Positions 1 to 7,762 of a DNA stretch of 64,000 nt are shown here, in pieces (within the stretch, counting starts at the first letter, position 1; each line of letters begins with the position of its first letter). A model generated the notes under the pieces. That model worked only from the letters and a program-made list of their open reading frames with translations, was not told where the DNA came from and ran no database searches. Source of the stretch: Porphyrobacter sp. (GTDB lineage: Bacteria; Pseudomonadota; Alphaproteobacteria; Sphingomonadales; Sphingomonadaceae); contig JAGIBN010000003.1 in assembly GCA_017744315.1 (NCBI GenBank), forward strand, positions 434,001 through 498,000. The letters run 5' to 3'. The position numbers and the translations under genes were made by a program.

Positions 1-1
1 C

Positions 2-124
2 CACGACGTGTTTCGCTCGGTTCCGCTGGCGGAGCGTGCGGGCAAGGCGGTCTACGACTCGCGAGGAATCTGGCCGGACCAGCCCGCTGCGGAAGAGCCC
101 GAGGCGCTGCGCAAGGCTGGGTAA
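2..124 (+). CDS. C-terminal fragment, possibly a nucleotide-sugar dehydrogenase
   Basis: Only the last 40 codons lie in the window; the frame is open at the left edge and ends in TAA at 122-124. The peptide contains HDVFR, then VYDSRGIW near the end. A 'D.RG' strand of this kind close to the C-terminus is typical of the UDP-glucose/GDP-mannose dehydrogenase family, in which the last domain binds the NDP-sugar. With so little sequence the family call is tentative. A perfect hairpin sharing arms with the 6.1-kb repeat begins two bases after the stop. Confidence 0.4.
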   Translation, partial: HDVFRSVPLAERAGKAVYDSRGIWPDQPAAEEPEALRKAG

Positions 125-125
125 C

Positions 126-158
126 AAATCCTCCCCGAGACAAGCTCAGGGAGGATTT
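126..158. repeat. short palindromic repeat / hairpin
   Basis: AAATCCTCCC (126-135) is the exact reverse complement of GGGAGGATTT (149-158) with a 13-base loop. The arms are almost the same as the ends of the large palindromic element at 6085-6231, so both look like members of one interspersed repeat family. Placed between convergent genes it may also end transcription in both directions, which is an inference. Confidence 0.6.
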
Positions 159-163
159 GAAGC

Positions 164-565
164 TCAAGCTCCCGGGTAGCGCTCGAACTCCGGCAGCGCT
201 GCGAGGTCCTTCATCCACGGCAGCCTTTCAGCCACCTGGATCTGCGCGCCGGGCGGCATCGCAGCTGCATCGTCGAGCGTCGCCGACTGAATGTCGACGA
301 TGCCCGGCAGCATCCCGGCGTTGCGATAGAACAGGCCCGTGCCGCAGGTCGGGCAGAACTGCCTTTCGGCGCCGTTCTTGCCGTTGTAGGTCGTCAGCTC
401 CCCTTGCTGGAGATGGAACTGGTCTTCCTTCACCGCGAGCCAGGTCACCATCGGGGCCCCGGCGGCGGCACGACAATCCGTGCAGTGGCAGACGGCGTTA
501 TGCGCCGGCTCCCCTTCGAACTCGTAACGCACAGCGCCGCATTGGCAGCCTCCGGACTTGGCCAT
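164..565 (-). CDS. GFA/CENP-V family zinc-binding protein
   Basis: A 133-residue single-domain protein. It carries the zinc ligands of the glutathione-dependent formaldehyde-activating (GFA) fold: C7 and C9 (CQCG), C26, C28 and C31 (CHCTDC), and C71 and C74 (CPTCGTG). GGAGG lies 6 bases before the ATG, supporting the start. Family members range from glutathione-dependent formaldehyde-activating enzymes to uncharacterised cytoplasmic proteins, and sequence alone does not give the substrate. It is convergent with the gene fragment at the left edge and lies downstream of fabI on the same strand, 65 bases away. Confidence 0.85.
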   Translation of the reverse strand: MAKSGGCQCGAVRYEFEGEPAHNAVCHCTDCRAAAGAPMVTWLAVKEDQFHLQQGELTTYNGKNGAERQFCPTCGTGLFYRNAGMLPGIVDIQSATLDDAAAMPPGAQIQVAERLPWMKDLAALPEFERYPGA

Positions 566-630
566 GATTATCCTCCATCGCGAATCAATGAGCGGAACAT
601 ATCAGGAACGACCAAGTCCGGAAAGGCGTG

Positions 631-1437
631 CTAGACGAGCGAGATATCCGGCGCGTCTTCCTGCTTCATGCCCACGACGTGGTAGCCGGAGTCCACATGG
701 TGGACTTCACCCGTCACCCCGCTCGACAAGTCGCTGAGCATGTAGAGCCCAGCGCCGCCGACATCCTCGATCGTGGTGTTGCGGCGGAGCGGCGAGTTCA
801 GCTCGTTCCACTTGAGGATGTAGCGGAAGTCACCGATCCCGCTCGCTGCGAGGGTCTTGATCGGGCCAGCGCTGATCGCGTTGATGCGGATGTTGTCCGG
901 GCCGAGATCGTTGGCGAGGTACTTCACGCTGGTTTCCAGCGCGGCCTTGGCCACGCCCATGACGTTGTAATGCGGCACGACCTTTTCCGCGCCGTAGTAT
1001 GTCAGCGTCAGGATCGAACCGCCGTTCGGCATCATGGCCCGCGCGCGATTGGTCACCGCGACGAGCGAATAGGCCGAGATGTTCATCGTCATCAGGAAGT
1101 TGTCGAGGCTGGTGTCGACGTACTTCCCGCGCAGCTCGGTCTTGTCCGAAAAGCCGATCGCATGGACGACAAAGTCGAGCGTGTCCCAGCGCGACTTCAA
1201 TGTATCGAACGCGGTGTCGAGCGCTTCCATCCGCGACACGTCGCAATCGAAGCAGAAGTCCGATCCGAGCTGTTCGGCCAAGGGCCTCACGCGTTTTTCG
1301 AGAGCTTCCCCCTGATAGGAAAAGGCCAGTTCCGCGCCGTGCTCTCGCAACTTTTGCGCGATGCCCCAGGCCAGCGATTTCTCATTCGCGAGGCCCATGA
1401 TCAGCCCCCGCTTTCCAACCATCAATCCAGATGTCAT
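631..1437 (-). CDS. fabI: enoyl-[acyl-carrier-protein] reductase (NADH) FabI
   Basis: A 268-residue short-chain dehydrogenase of the FabI type. It reduces trans-2-enoyl-ACP in the last step of each fatty-acid elongation cycle. The N-terminal Rossmann motif is GLANEKSLAWGIA. The catalytic pair is Y157 and K164 in HYNVMGVAKA (Y-x6-K), as in E. coli FabI. C-terminal VDSGYHVVGM is also typical. The start was set at ATG 1437, which overlaps the stop of the upstream YihY gene as ATGA; the reading frame stays open further upstream, but that part is antisense to and within the neighbour. It is probably co-transcribed with the BrkB-like membrane protein. Its active site defines the triclosan/diazaborine target family. 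Confidence 0.96.
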   Translation of the reverse strand: MTSGLMVGKRGLIMGLANEKSLAWGIAQKLREHGAELAFSYQGEALEKRVRPLAEQLGSDFCFDCDVSRMEALDTAFDTLKSRWDTLDFVVHAIGFSDKTELRGKYVDTSLDNFLMTMNISAYSLVAVTNRARAMMPNGGSILTLTYYGAEKVVPHYNVMGVAKAALETSVKYLANDLGPDNIRINAISAGPIKTLAASGIGDFRYILKWNELNSPLRRNTTIEDVGGAGLYMLSDLSSGVTGEVHHVDSGYHVVGMKQEDAPDISLV

Positions 1438-2495
1438 CGGCTTCCCTTCCCAGCCTCCGTCATCGCATTCTCCTTGTCGCTCTTCGCGCCGTTTCGTGTG
1501 CGAACCCGGTTGTCGACCTGGCCTATGCGATCCTCCTCTTCTTCGGGAGTTTCGGCCAGCGCGGCGTTGAGTTCGGCGCCCATCACCATCCCTAGGCCCA
1601 CCAGCCAGAAAAAGAAAAGCACGATCATGAACCCGGCCAACGAACCGTAGGTCAGATCGTAGGCAAAAACGCTGCGCAGGAGTGGCGGCAGCGCCAGAGT
1701 GACGCCAGCCCACCACACCGTCACCAGCAGCGCGCCGGGCCACTTGGGATAGCGCGGCTTGCGATAGGCGGCGGGGGTCAGGATGTAGAACAGCAGGTAG
1801 AGCGAGACGTAGAGCCCTGCCGCCGTCACCATGCGCGAATAGGTGAGCGTACCCATCGCACCATCGAGTTCGGGCACCCAGGCGGCAATGAATTCCTGCG
1901 CCGCGCCGATCATGACTTGCGCGAGCAGGCTCAGCATCAGCAGGACCACCGCGGCAAGGATAATGCCGGTCGAAAAGACCCGATATTTCCAGAACGCCTG
2001 CGTCGGGCGCGTGCCATAGGCGCGGCGGAGGATGTCGCGGATCGTTTCGATCAGGCTGCCGACGGTCCATAGCCCCGCGAAGGCCGCGGCCCAGAGGAAC
2101 CAGCCGCTTCGCGCGATGACGACGTCGCGCGCCACCGGCTCGATCACTTCCGCCACGACGGGCGGCACGGCTGCGAGGACGGCGTCGATCATCGCCATGC
2201 GATCGCCTTCCTCGAAGATCGCGGTGAAGATCGCCCCGGCGGTGATGGCAAAGGGGAAAATCGCCAGCAGGGTCATGTAGGCAAGGTTGCCGGCGTGAAT
2301 GAAACCGTCGTTGTAGGCGCCTGCCAACACGCGTTCGACTACTCGCCGGGGCCGGCTTCCGGGAGCAATGGCGCGGGCGACATCGCCCGGCAGCCCGGCC
2401 CTGTGCCTCAGCGCTTCCTTGCGCCGCGCCTCTGGGGAGCGATCTGGGACCGGCGGTCCGGGTCGTTCACGGTCCGAAAGTCCGGGAGCCATCAA
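1434..2495 (-). CDS. YihY/virulence factor BrkB family membrane protein
   Basis: A 353-residue integral membrane protein with about six hydrophobic helices. The first follows the family signature AGNLAYMTLLAIFPFAIT, where the cytoplasmic N-terminal segment of about 60 residues ends. The last helices read IVLFFFWLVGLGMVMGAE. The C-terminal tail is acidic, then basic (EEEEDRIG onwards), and presumably cytoplasmic. The family was once called 'ribonuclease BN', but that was a misassignment; its transport role is unresolved. It starts with tandem Met codons (ATG 2495 or 2492). Its stop overlaps the fabI start by four bases, so the two genes are likely translationally coupled. Confidence 0.88.
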   Translation of the reverse strand: MMAPGLSDRERPGPPVPDRSPEARRKEALRHRAGLPGDVARAIAPGSRPRRVVERVLAGAYNDGFIHAGNLAYMTLLAIFPFAITAGAIFTAIFEEGDRMAMIDAVLAAVPPVVAEVIEPVARDVVIARSGWFLWAAAFAGLWTVGSLIETIRDILRRAYGTRPTQAFWKYRVFSTGIILAAVVLLMLSLLAQVMIGAAQEFIAAWVPELDGAMGTLTYSRMVTAAGLYVSLYLLFYILTPAAYRKPRYPKWPGALLVTVWWAGVTLALPPLLRSVFAYDLTYGSLAGFMIVLFFFWLVGLGMVMGAELNAALAETPEEEEDRIGQVDNRVRTRNGAKSDKENAMTEAGKGSR

Positions 2496-2532
2496 GCCCT
2501 TTCCTAGCCGGGTTCAGTGCATTCGCAATGGA

Positions 2533-3501
2533 TTAGACGCCGAGCCGGTTCCGCACGCCGGCTTTATCGCTCCACCCATCGAGCCGATCGCCGAGACCGG
2601 AAAGATCCTCAGGCAGCTGGATTTCGAGCCTGACCAACTGGTCGCCGCGCCCGCCATTCTTGCTGGAGAAGCCGCGCCCCTTGAGCCGCAGGACTTTGCC
2701 CGAGTTGGAACCCGGGACAATCGTCAGCATGACGGGGCCTTCGACGGTTGGCACTTTGACTTTCGCGCCGCGCACCGCCTCGTCGAGCGTGATCGGCAGG
2801 TCGAGCCGTACGTCGTCGCCGTCGCGCGTGTAGAACGGATGCGGCTCGACGATCACAGTGACGAGGGCATCGCCATTGCCGGCGGGGCCAGGATTACCCT
2901 TGCCTTTCAAGCGCATCTGCGTGCCGTCTTCGACGCCCGCGGGCAGCTTGAGGTCGATGGTGTTTCCGGTCGACAGGGTAATCCGCTGCGGTGTGAGTGC
3001 GGCGGCGTCGACGAACGGTACCTTCAGGCGATAACTTGTGTTGGCGCCGCGCTGAGGCGGAGGTTGCCGGCGACCTCCGAAGCCACCGCCCATTCCGCCC
3101 GGAGCCTCGCCGCGCCCGCCAAAGCCGCTCGATCCGCGCCCGAACAGGCCTTCGAACAAGTCGCTGATGTCGGTCTCTTCGCCCGCGCCGAAGCCCTGGA
3201 AGTCGCGCGCCGAATAGCCGCGTCCACCGCCGCCGGGCCCGGGGCGAAACCCGCCCGCGCCGCCAAAGGGCATGGCCGGGTTGCCATCGGCATCGATCTC
3301 GCCGCGGTCGAACTTGGCCCGCTTGTCCTTGTCGGACAGCAGGTCGTAGGCCCGAGTCACCTCGGCAAAGCGTTCGGACGCCTTGGGGTTGTCCTGGTTG
3401 CGGTCCGGGTGGAGCTCCTTGGCCAGCTTGCGATAGGCGGACTTGATGTCCTTCTCGCTCGCACCGCGCTGCACGCCCAGAGTGGAATAGGGATCGGCCA
3501 T
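2533..3501 (-). CDS. DnaJ-class co-chaperone, CbpA-like (type II J-protein)
   Basis: A 322-residue J-domain protein. The J domain covers residues 3-68 with the HPD tripeptide at 31-33, which stimulates DnaK ATPase. A glycine/phenylalanine-rich linker follows (about 75-150, with runs of GGGG and GFG). The C-terminal substrate-binding beta domains then run from about 155 to the end. No CxxCxGxG zinc-finger repeats are present, so this is not DnaJ proper but a DnaJB/CbpA type. It is divergent from pdxH across a 251-base spacer that carries repeated GTCAC motifs. Confidence 0.9.
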   Translation of the reverse strand: MADPYSTLGVQRGASEKDIKSAYRKLAKELHPDRNQDNPKASERFAEVTRAYDLLSDKDKRAKFDRGEIDADGNPAMPFGGAGGFRPGPGGGGRGYSARDFQGFGAGEETDISDLFEGLFGRGSSGFGGRGEAPGGMGGGFGGRRQPPPQRGANTSYRLKVPFVDAAALTPQRITLSTGNTIDLKLPAGVEDGTQMRLKGKGNPGPAGNGDALVTVIVEPHPFYTRDGDDVRLDLPITLDEAVRGAKVKVPTVEGPVMLTIVPGSNSGKVLRLKGRGFSSKNGGRGDQLVRLEIQLPEDLSGLGDRLDGWSDKAGVRNRLGV

Positions 3502-3696
3502 GGCGTGTTAGCTAAGCAGAACAGTCGCAAGGCGCAAGCGAGGCCGTGCCGATCGTCTCGTCCTGGCCCAAAATGGCTTCTATGTATTTCCTACAGGCTT
3601 GTGAGGCGTTAGGCGTGCTCGCATGAGCGTTCGGCCAAGCTTCGACCTCCGCAAAATCGCCCAAGGTGACAGTTTTGAGGGTCTGACCACAACGCT

Positions 3697-3734
3697 GTCA
3701 CCCCGTCACCCCCCAATCCGTCACCCTCTGTCAC
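3697..3734. promoter_or_regulatory. cluster of GTCAC(C) direct repeats upstream of pdxH
   Basis: GTCAC occurs at 3697-3701, 3705-3709, 3720-3724 and 3730-3734, and in inverse orientation at 3666-3670 (GTGAC). The copies are 8, 15 and 10 bases apart and end 18 bases before the GTG start of pdxH. The packing suggests repeated binding of a regulator or RNA polymerase contacts. No specific regulator can be named. Confidence 0.4.
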
Positions 3735-3752
3735 TTTGGAAAGGCCTGCGTT

Positions 3753-4352
3753 GTGAAGGATGAACAGGACGCGATCCCTCACGGCGATCCCTTCGAGCTG
3801 TTCGAGACCTGGTTTGCCGAAGCGCGGGTGAGCGAGCCGAACGATGCGAACGCGATGGCGCTCGCCACGGCCACCGCGAATGGAGTGCCTTCGGTGCGCA
3901 TGGTGCTGCTGAAGGAGCATGGGCCCGACGGCTTCGTGTTCTACACCAATGCCGAGAGCCGCAAGGGCGGAGAGATCCGCGCCAATCCGCACGCAGCGTT
4001 GCTGTTCCACTGGAAGTCGCTTCATCGGCAGATCCGCCTTGAAGGGCGGTTGGAGGAAGTCGGGTCCGAGATGGCCGATGCCTATTTCGCTTCGCGCCAT
4101 CCCGATTCCCGGCTCGGTTCGGCCGCCTCTGACCAGTCGCGTCCGCTCGATAGCCGCAAGACCTACCTCGACCGGGTCGAGGACCTGCGGCATCGCTACG
4201 GCGAGGGGGTGCCCCGGCCGCCGCACTGGACCGGCTTCCGCCTGGTTCCGGAGCGGATGGAGTTCTGGCTGTCGCGCGAACACCGGCTGCACGAGCGGCG
4301 CCAGTATGTCCTCTCCAACGGCGCATGGACGAGCGCGCTGCTCTACCCATGA
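3753..4352 (+). CDS. pdxH: pyridoxamine/pyridoxine 5'-phosphate oxidase
   Basis: A 199-residue FMN flavoprotein that oxidises pyridoxine or pyridoxamine 5'-phosphate to pyridoxal 5'-phosphate. Family motifs include PSVRMVLLKEH (substrate/FMN contact), FYTNAESRKG, ALLFHWKSLHRQIRLEG and SRPLDSR. The C-terminal PLP-site segment is PPHWTGFRLVPERMEFW, ending in LYP as usual. The start is GTG 3753, since the frame has no nearby ATG and homologs begin at about this point. The stop overlaps the ATG of the following cation exporter as ATGA. Confidence 0.95.
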   Translation: MKDEQDAIPHGDPFELFETWFAEARVSEPNDANAMALATATANGVPSVRMVLLKEHGPDGFVFYTNAESRKGGEIRANPHAALLFHWKSLHRQIRLEGRLEEVGSEMADAYFASRHPDSRLGSAASDQSRPLDSRKTYLDRVEDLRHRYGEGVPRPPHWTGFRLVPERMEFWLSREHRLHERRQYVLSNGAWTSALLYP

Positions 4353-5284
4353 CCGACAATCGCGCCTTACTGACTCGTAGCGCGGCCTTCGCCTCGCTGG
4401 GGATGGCGCTGTTCCTGGCCATTCTGAAGGGCTGGGCTGCGTGGACTACCGGTTCGACAGCCATGCTCGGAAGCCTTGCCGACACGGTGCTCGACATGAT
4501 TGCCAGCCTCGCCACGCTGATCGGCGTGTGGGTCGCTGCGCAACCGGCGGACGAGAGCCATCGCTTCGGACACGGCAAGGCCGAGGCGCTGGCGGCGATG
4601 TTCCAGGTGATCCTGATCGTCCTTTCGGCCGGCGCCATCGGCTTGCGGGCGATTACTGCGCTCATCGAAGGTGGCCGGACCGAGGCAGCCGGACAGGGCA
4701 TCCTGGTCTCGATCATCGCCATCGGCGCGACCATGGGCCTGCTTGCCTGGCAGAACCACGTGATCCGCCGCACCGGTTCGATCGCCATTCGGACCGACAA
4801 TCTTCACTACAAGTCCGACCTGTTCCTCAACCTCGCGGTGATCGCCGCGCTGGCGCTTGATCAGTACCTAGGTTTTGGATGGGCCGATCCGCTGTTCGGG
4901 CTTGGCATCGCGGTGTGGCTGGCTTGGGGCGCCTGGCGCGCGTCGACCGAGGCCATCGACCATCTGATGGACCGCGAATGGCCGGAAGAGAAACGCCTGC
5001 GCTTTGTCGAGCGCGCGGCCCAGCACCCGGAGCTCAGCAAGCTGCACGACTTACGCACCCGGACCGGCGGTGACCGCGATTTCGCCCAGTTCCATGTCGA
5101 CCTTCCGCCGGAAATGACCGTGGCGCAGGCTCATGACATCATCGAGCGGGTCGAGGCGGACTTGTGCTCGGCCTTTCCGGGGCTCGAGCTACTGATCCAC
5201 ATCGATCCTGCAGGACACGTCGACGAGCCGGGCAACAAGCTTGTCGAATCCGACGAGTTCACCAAGCTGGAGAGCAAGCCTTGA
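4349..5284 (+). CDS. FieF-like cation diffusion facilitator exporter
   Basis: A 311-residue CDF transporter with six transmembrane helices and a cytoplasmic ferredoxin-like dimerisation domain (about residues 215-295). When started at ATG 4349 the metal-site residues fall on D45, D49, H153 and D157, the same numbers as in E. coli FieF (YiiP), a Zn2+/Fe2+:H+ antiporter. HRFGHGKAEA (71-80) is also typical. An in-frame ATG lies 24 bases upstream inside pdxH, but the ATGA-overlap start and this residue agreement favour 4349. Exact metal specificity (Zn, Fe, Cd) is not readable. Confidence 0.92.
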   Translation: MTDNRALLTRSAAFASLGMALFLAILKGWAAWTTGSTAMLGSLADTVLDMIASLATLIGVWVAAQPADESHRFGHGKAEALAAMFQVILIVLSAGAIGLRAITALIEGGRTEAAGQGILVSIIAIGATMGLLAWQNHVIRRTGSIAIRTDNLHYKSDLFLNLAVIAALALDQYLGFGWADPLFGLGIAVWLAWGAWRASTEAIDHLMDREWPEEKRLRFVERAAQHPELSKLHDLRTRTGGDRDFAQFHVDLPPEMTVAQAHDIIERVEADLCSAFPGLELLIHIDPAGHVDEPGNKLVESDEFTKLESKP

Positions 5285-5289
5285 GCCGC

Positions 5290-6081
5290 ATGACCCTTCC
5301 GTACTGGCACGTCGATGCCTTCGCCGACCGGCCGTTTACGGGGAACCAGGCTGCGGTGATGCCGCTCGAGCAATGGCTGTCGGACGATGTGTTGCTGGCG
5401 ATCGGGGAGGAGAACAACTTCGCAGAGACCGCCTTCGTCGTGCCCGACACGACGGGGCAGGCCGACTGGGAGCTGCGCTGGTTCACTCCGGCGTGCGAGA
5501 TTCGGTTGTGCGGGCATGCCACGCTTGCCAGCGGCCATGTCCTGCTTGAGCGGGATGGCGGCGAGCGGGTCACTTTTCGCACACGCAAGGCCGGAGTGCT
5601 TGAGGTGCGGCGGCTGGCGCAAGGGGGATATGAACTGGCCTTGCCGGTGATCCCGACCGAGCGGCAGGAATGGCCCGAGGCGGTCGCTCTTCTTGGTGCG
5701 ACGCCGCTCGAAATCTGGCGCCACCCCGATGGGTACGACGTGTTCCTGTTCGAAAATGAGGACCAGATCCGCGCTCTTGCACCAGAATTCCGGGGCCTTG
5801 GCTTACTGGGCGATCACACGATCATCTGCACCGCCCCCGGCCGCGAGTTTGACGTGGTCAGCCGCGTCTTCGTACCCGGCGCCGGGATCGACGAAGACCC
5901 CGTGACGGGCGCGGCCCACGCGGTGTTGACGCCGTTCTGGACGTCCAGACTGGATCGCCCGAGCTTTACCGCACACCAGGCCTCGGCGCGGGGCGGCAAC
6001 ATCGCGTGCCGGCTGGACGGGGATAAGGTCTGGCTCGGGGGCGAGTGTGTGACGGTGGTGGAGGGGACGTTCCGCCTCTAA
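5290..6081 (+). CDS. PhzF family isomerase-like protein
   Basis: A 263-residue protein of the PhzF / diaminopimelate-epimerase-like fold, built of two similar halves. It has the N-terminal pattern HVDAFADRPFTGNQAAV and a conserved acid at E46 (ENNFAETAFV) matching the catalytic Glu of PhzF. CGHATLA follows in the first half and DEDPVTGAAHAVL in the second. Most chromosomal members are not phenazine genes and their substrate is unknown. ATG 5290 follows the exporter stop by five bases; a TTG at 5281 overlapping that stop is a possible alternative. It forms an operon with pdxH and the exporter. Confidence 0.88.
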   Translation: MTLPYWHVDAFADRPFTGNQAAVMPLEQWLSDDVLLAIGEENNFAETAFVVPDTTGQADWELRWFTPACEIRLCGHATLASGHVLLERDGGERVTFRTRKAGVLEVRRLAQGGYELALPVIPTERQEWPEAVALLGATPLEIWRHPDGYDVFLFENEDQIRALAPEFRGLGLLGDHTIICTAPGREFDVVSRVFVPGAGIDEDPVTGAAHAVLTPFWTSRLDRPSFTAHQASARGGNIACRLDGDKVWLGGECVTVVEGTFRL

Positions 6082-6084
6082 CCT

Positions 6085-6231
6085 AATCCTCCCTGTCGGC
6101 GACGCCGATGGGGAGGGGGACCGTCCGCGAAGCGGATGGCGGAGGGGCTGACGCCGTGCAACGAGCCCCTCCGTCAGCCGCCTTCGGCGTCTGCCACCTC
6201 CCCATGACGCTTCGCGCCCACAGGGAGGATT
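6085..6231. repeat. nested palindromic interspersed repeat (about 147 bp)
   Basis: AATCCTCCCTGT (6085-6096) is the exact reverse complement of ACAGGGAGGATT (6220-6231). Inside, GGGGAGG (6110-6116) pairs with CCTCCCC (6197-6203), and GGAGGGGCT (6141-6149) with AGCCCCTCC (6164-6172). The whole unit can fold into one long branched hairpin. It fills the space between two convergent genes and reaches to two bases before the stop of the serine hydrolase. The ends match the small repeat at 126-158. The form is that of a non-autonomous repeat of the REP/MITE kind. Confidence 0.75.
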
Positions 6232-6233
6232 TC

Positions 6234-7358
6234 CTAGCGGTAGAGGTCGACGATCTTCGCCAGCGTTTCGACCAGCGCCGCGCGGTCTTTCTCGTCGGTC
6301 TTGCCCAGACGAACAACGGTCAGCTCCCGACTGGGCGAGACGAGGACGTACTGGCCAAGATGGCCGACTGCTGCGAACAGGTCTGCCGGGCCATCTTCGG
6401 GGAACAGCACCTCGCGGTCCCCGCCTGAATCGCGATTGAGCCACACGGTGGCGCCATAGTCGGACGATCGCGGGCTCGGCTTGGTCATGAACTCGATCCA
6501 GGCGCGCGGCACGATCTGCGCCCCTTTGACCGATCCCTTGCGCCGCATGAACTCGCCGAAGCGGGCCCAGTCAGGCGCGCTGGCCCAGATCATGCTGCCG
6601 CCCATCATCGTGCCCGACCGATCGTATTCGGCGACGAGCGACTTCATTCCGAGCGGCACGGCCAGGCGGGATTCGAGGTAGTCTGCCATCAAGCGCTGAC
6701 GTTCGGCGGCGCTTGCCTCGGGCGCCACAACACGCGTGGCGACGTCGGAAAGGATCATGGCATCGGGCGTCGAGTACTTGAACTTGCGCCCCGGCTCGCT
6801 TTCGAGCGGCTGAGCCTCGGCCCATCCGGCCATGTTGTCACGCCCGTCGAGGAACATCATCCGCACTTCGCCGGAGGTATAGACCGGCTCCGCCTTCTCC
6901 TCGTGCCGCAGGCCCGAGCGCATCTGCAGCAACTGGCGCAGGGTGATCTCGCCACGGGGATCGCCGGCGCGTTGCCAACGCGGAATCGGCGGCGCTTCGT
7001 CGAGGTGCAGCCGGCCGTCGGCCACGAGCATGCCGATCAGCACGCCAGTCACGGTCTTCGACATCGACCAGCCGATGAACCGCGTCTCCGGGCCGTAGCC
7101 CTCGCCATAGCGAGCGGCCACGACCTCGCCGCCGTGCATGACAATCAGCGCGCGGGTTTCGCCGATCCCTTCGCGGGTGAACGCCTCGTCCACCGCGCGG
7201 GCAAGCTTCTCGCGATTGGCGCCGGGGTTCTCGACCACGGCCTTGAGCGCCTCAGGAGAGACCGGCGGTTCCGCTGTGGAGGACGCACCGCCGCAGCTTG
7301 CCAAGAGCAGGGCTGGCACGGCGGCGGCAAGGAAGCTAGTGAGGGCAGGGCGCGGCAT
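6234..7358 (-). CDS. lipoprotein serine hydrolase, beta-lactamase class C / esterase family VIII
   Basis: A 374-residue protein if started at ATG 7358, giving a lipoprotein signal peptide with lipobox LLASC (Cys22). The nucleophile motif is SMSK (S98-x-x-K101), as in class C beta-lactamases, family VIII esterases and 6-aminohexanoate-dimer hydrolases. A following KFKYSTPD segment supplies the likely catalytic Tyr, as YST rather than the strict YxN of true beta-lactamases. An esterase or amide hydrolase is therefore more likely than a beta-lactamase. The frame extends upstream to 7562, but that part overlaps the divergent gene. It is anchored to the inner or outer membrane. Confidence 0.85.
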   Translation of the reverse strand: MPRPALTSFLAAAVPALLLASCGGASSTAEPPVSPEALKAVVENPGANREKLARAVDEAFTREGIGETRALIVMHGGEVVAARYGEGYGPETRFIGWSMSKTVTGVLIGMLVADGRLHLDEAPPIPRWQRAGDPRGEITLRQLLQMRSGLRHEEKAEPVYTSGEVRMMFLDGRDNMAGWAEAQPLESEPGRKFKYSTPDAMILSDVATRVVAPEASAAERQRLMADYLESRLAVPLGMKSLVAEYDRSGTMMGGSMIWASAPDWARFGEFMRRKGSVKGAQIVPRAWIEFMTKPSPRSSDYGATVWLNRDSGGDREVLFPEDGPADLFAAVGHLGQYVLVSPSRELTVVRLGKTDEKDRAALVETLAKIVDLYR

Positions 7359-7390
7359 CGGCGCGCACCTATTCCAACAGGCACTGGACG

Positions 7391-7762
7391 ATGGCAACCG
7401 CAAAGCGAACGAGTGGGCGAAGCATGGCGCGCAGAACTGGGTATAAGCGCAGAATCTGGCCGTCGGTCGTGCTCGTGCTCCTGGTGCTGGGCGGGGTTCT
7501 GGCGTGGAACTACCGGGAGCCGATTGCCGGCTACACCACGGTCGGCACGGCTTACGGTGCACGCACGGCCTGTTCGTGCCGCTATGTTGCCGGGCGCAGC
7601 CTGGGCGATTGCAAGAAGGACTTCGAACCCGGCATGGAAGTCGTCTTCCTCAGCGATGACGAGGAAACCAAGAGCGTGACCGCCAGCGTGCCTCTGATCG
7701 CGAGCGACACGGCCCGCTACCGCGAGGGTTACGGCTGCGTGCTGGGTTCCTGGGAAGAATAG
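7391..7762 (+). CDS. small membrane-anchored protein of unknown function
   Basis: A 123-residue protein. The N-terminus is basic ([15 protein letters not shown]), followed by one hydrophobic helix at about 25-40 ([14 protein letters not shown]). An exported domain of about 80 residues then carries four cysteines in [14 protein letters not shown] and GYGC, which could form disulfides. I recognise no named family. The start may instead be ATG 7424 (MARRTG); neither has a strong ribosome site. It diverges from the serine hydrolase by only 32 bases and its 3' end overlaps mnmA by 34 bases. Pairing with the hydrolase could be functional, but that is a guess. Confidence 0.7.
   Translation: MATAKRTSGRSMARRTGYKRRIWPSVVLVLLVLGGVLAWNYREPIAGYTTVGTAYGARTACSCRYVAGRSLGDCKKDFEPGMEVVFLSDDEETKSVTASVPLIASDTARYREGYGCVLGSWEE

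Noticed and set aside
2368..3612. Plus-strand frame of 414 codons over the DnaJ-like gene
   Set aside because: Antisense to a gene with clear J domain; no own motif.
3660..3740. GTCAC repeats as a possible CRISPR array
   Set aside because: Spacing is 8-15 bases with no conserved long repeat or spacers; no cas genes in the window.
6234..7562. Longer start (7562) for the serine hydrolase
   Set aside because: It would bury the lipoprotein signal peptide and overlap the divergent gene; ATG 7358 is a much better start.
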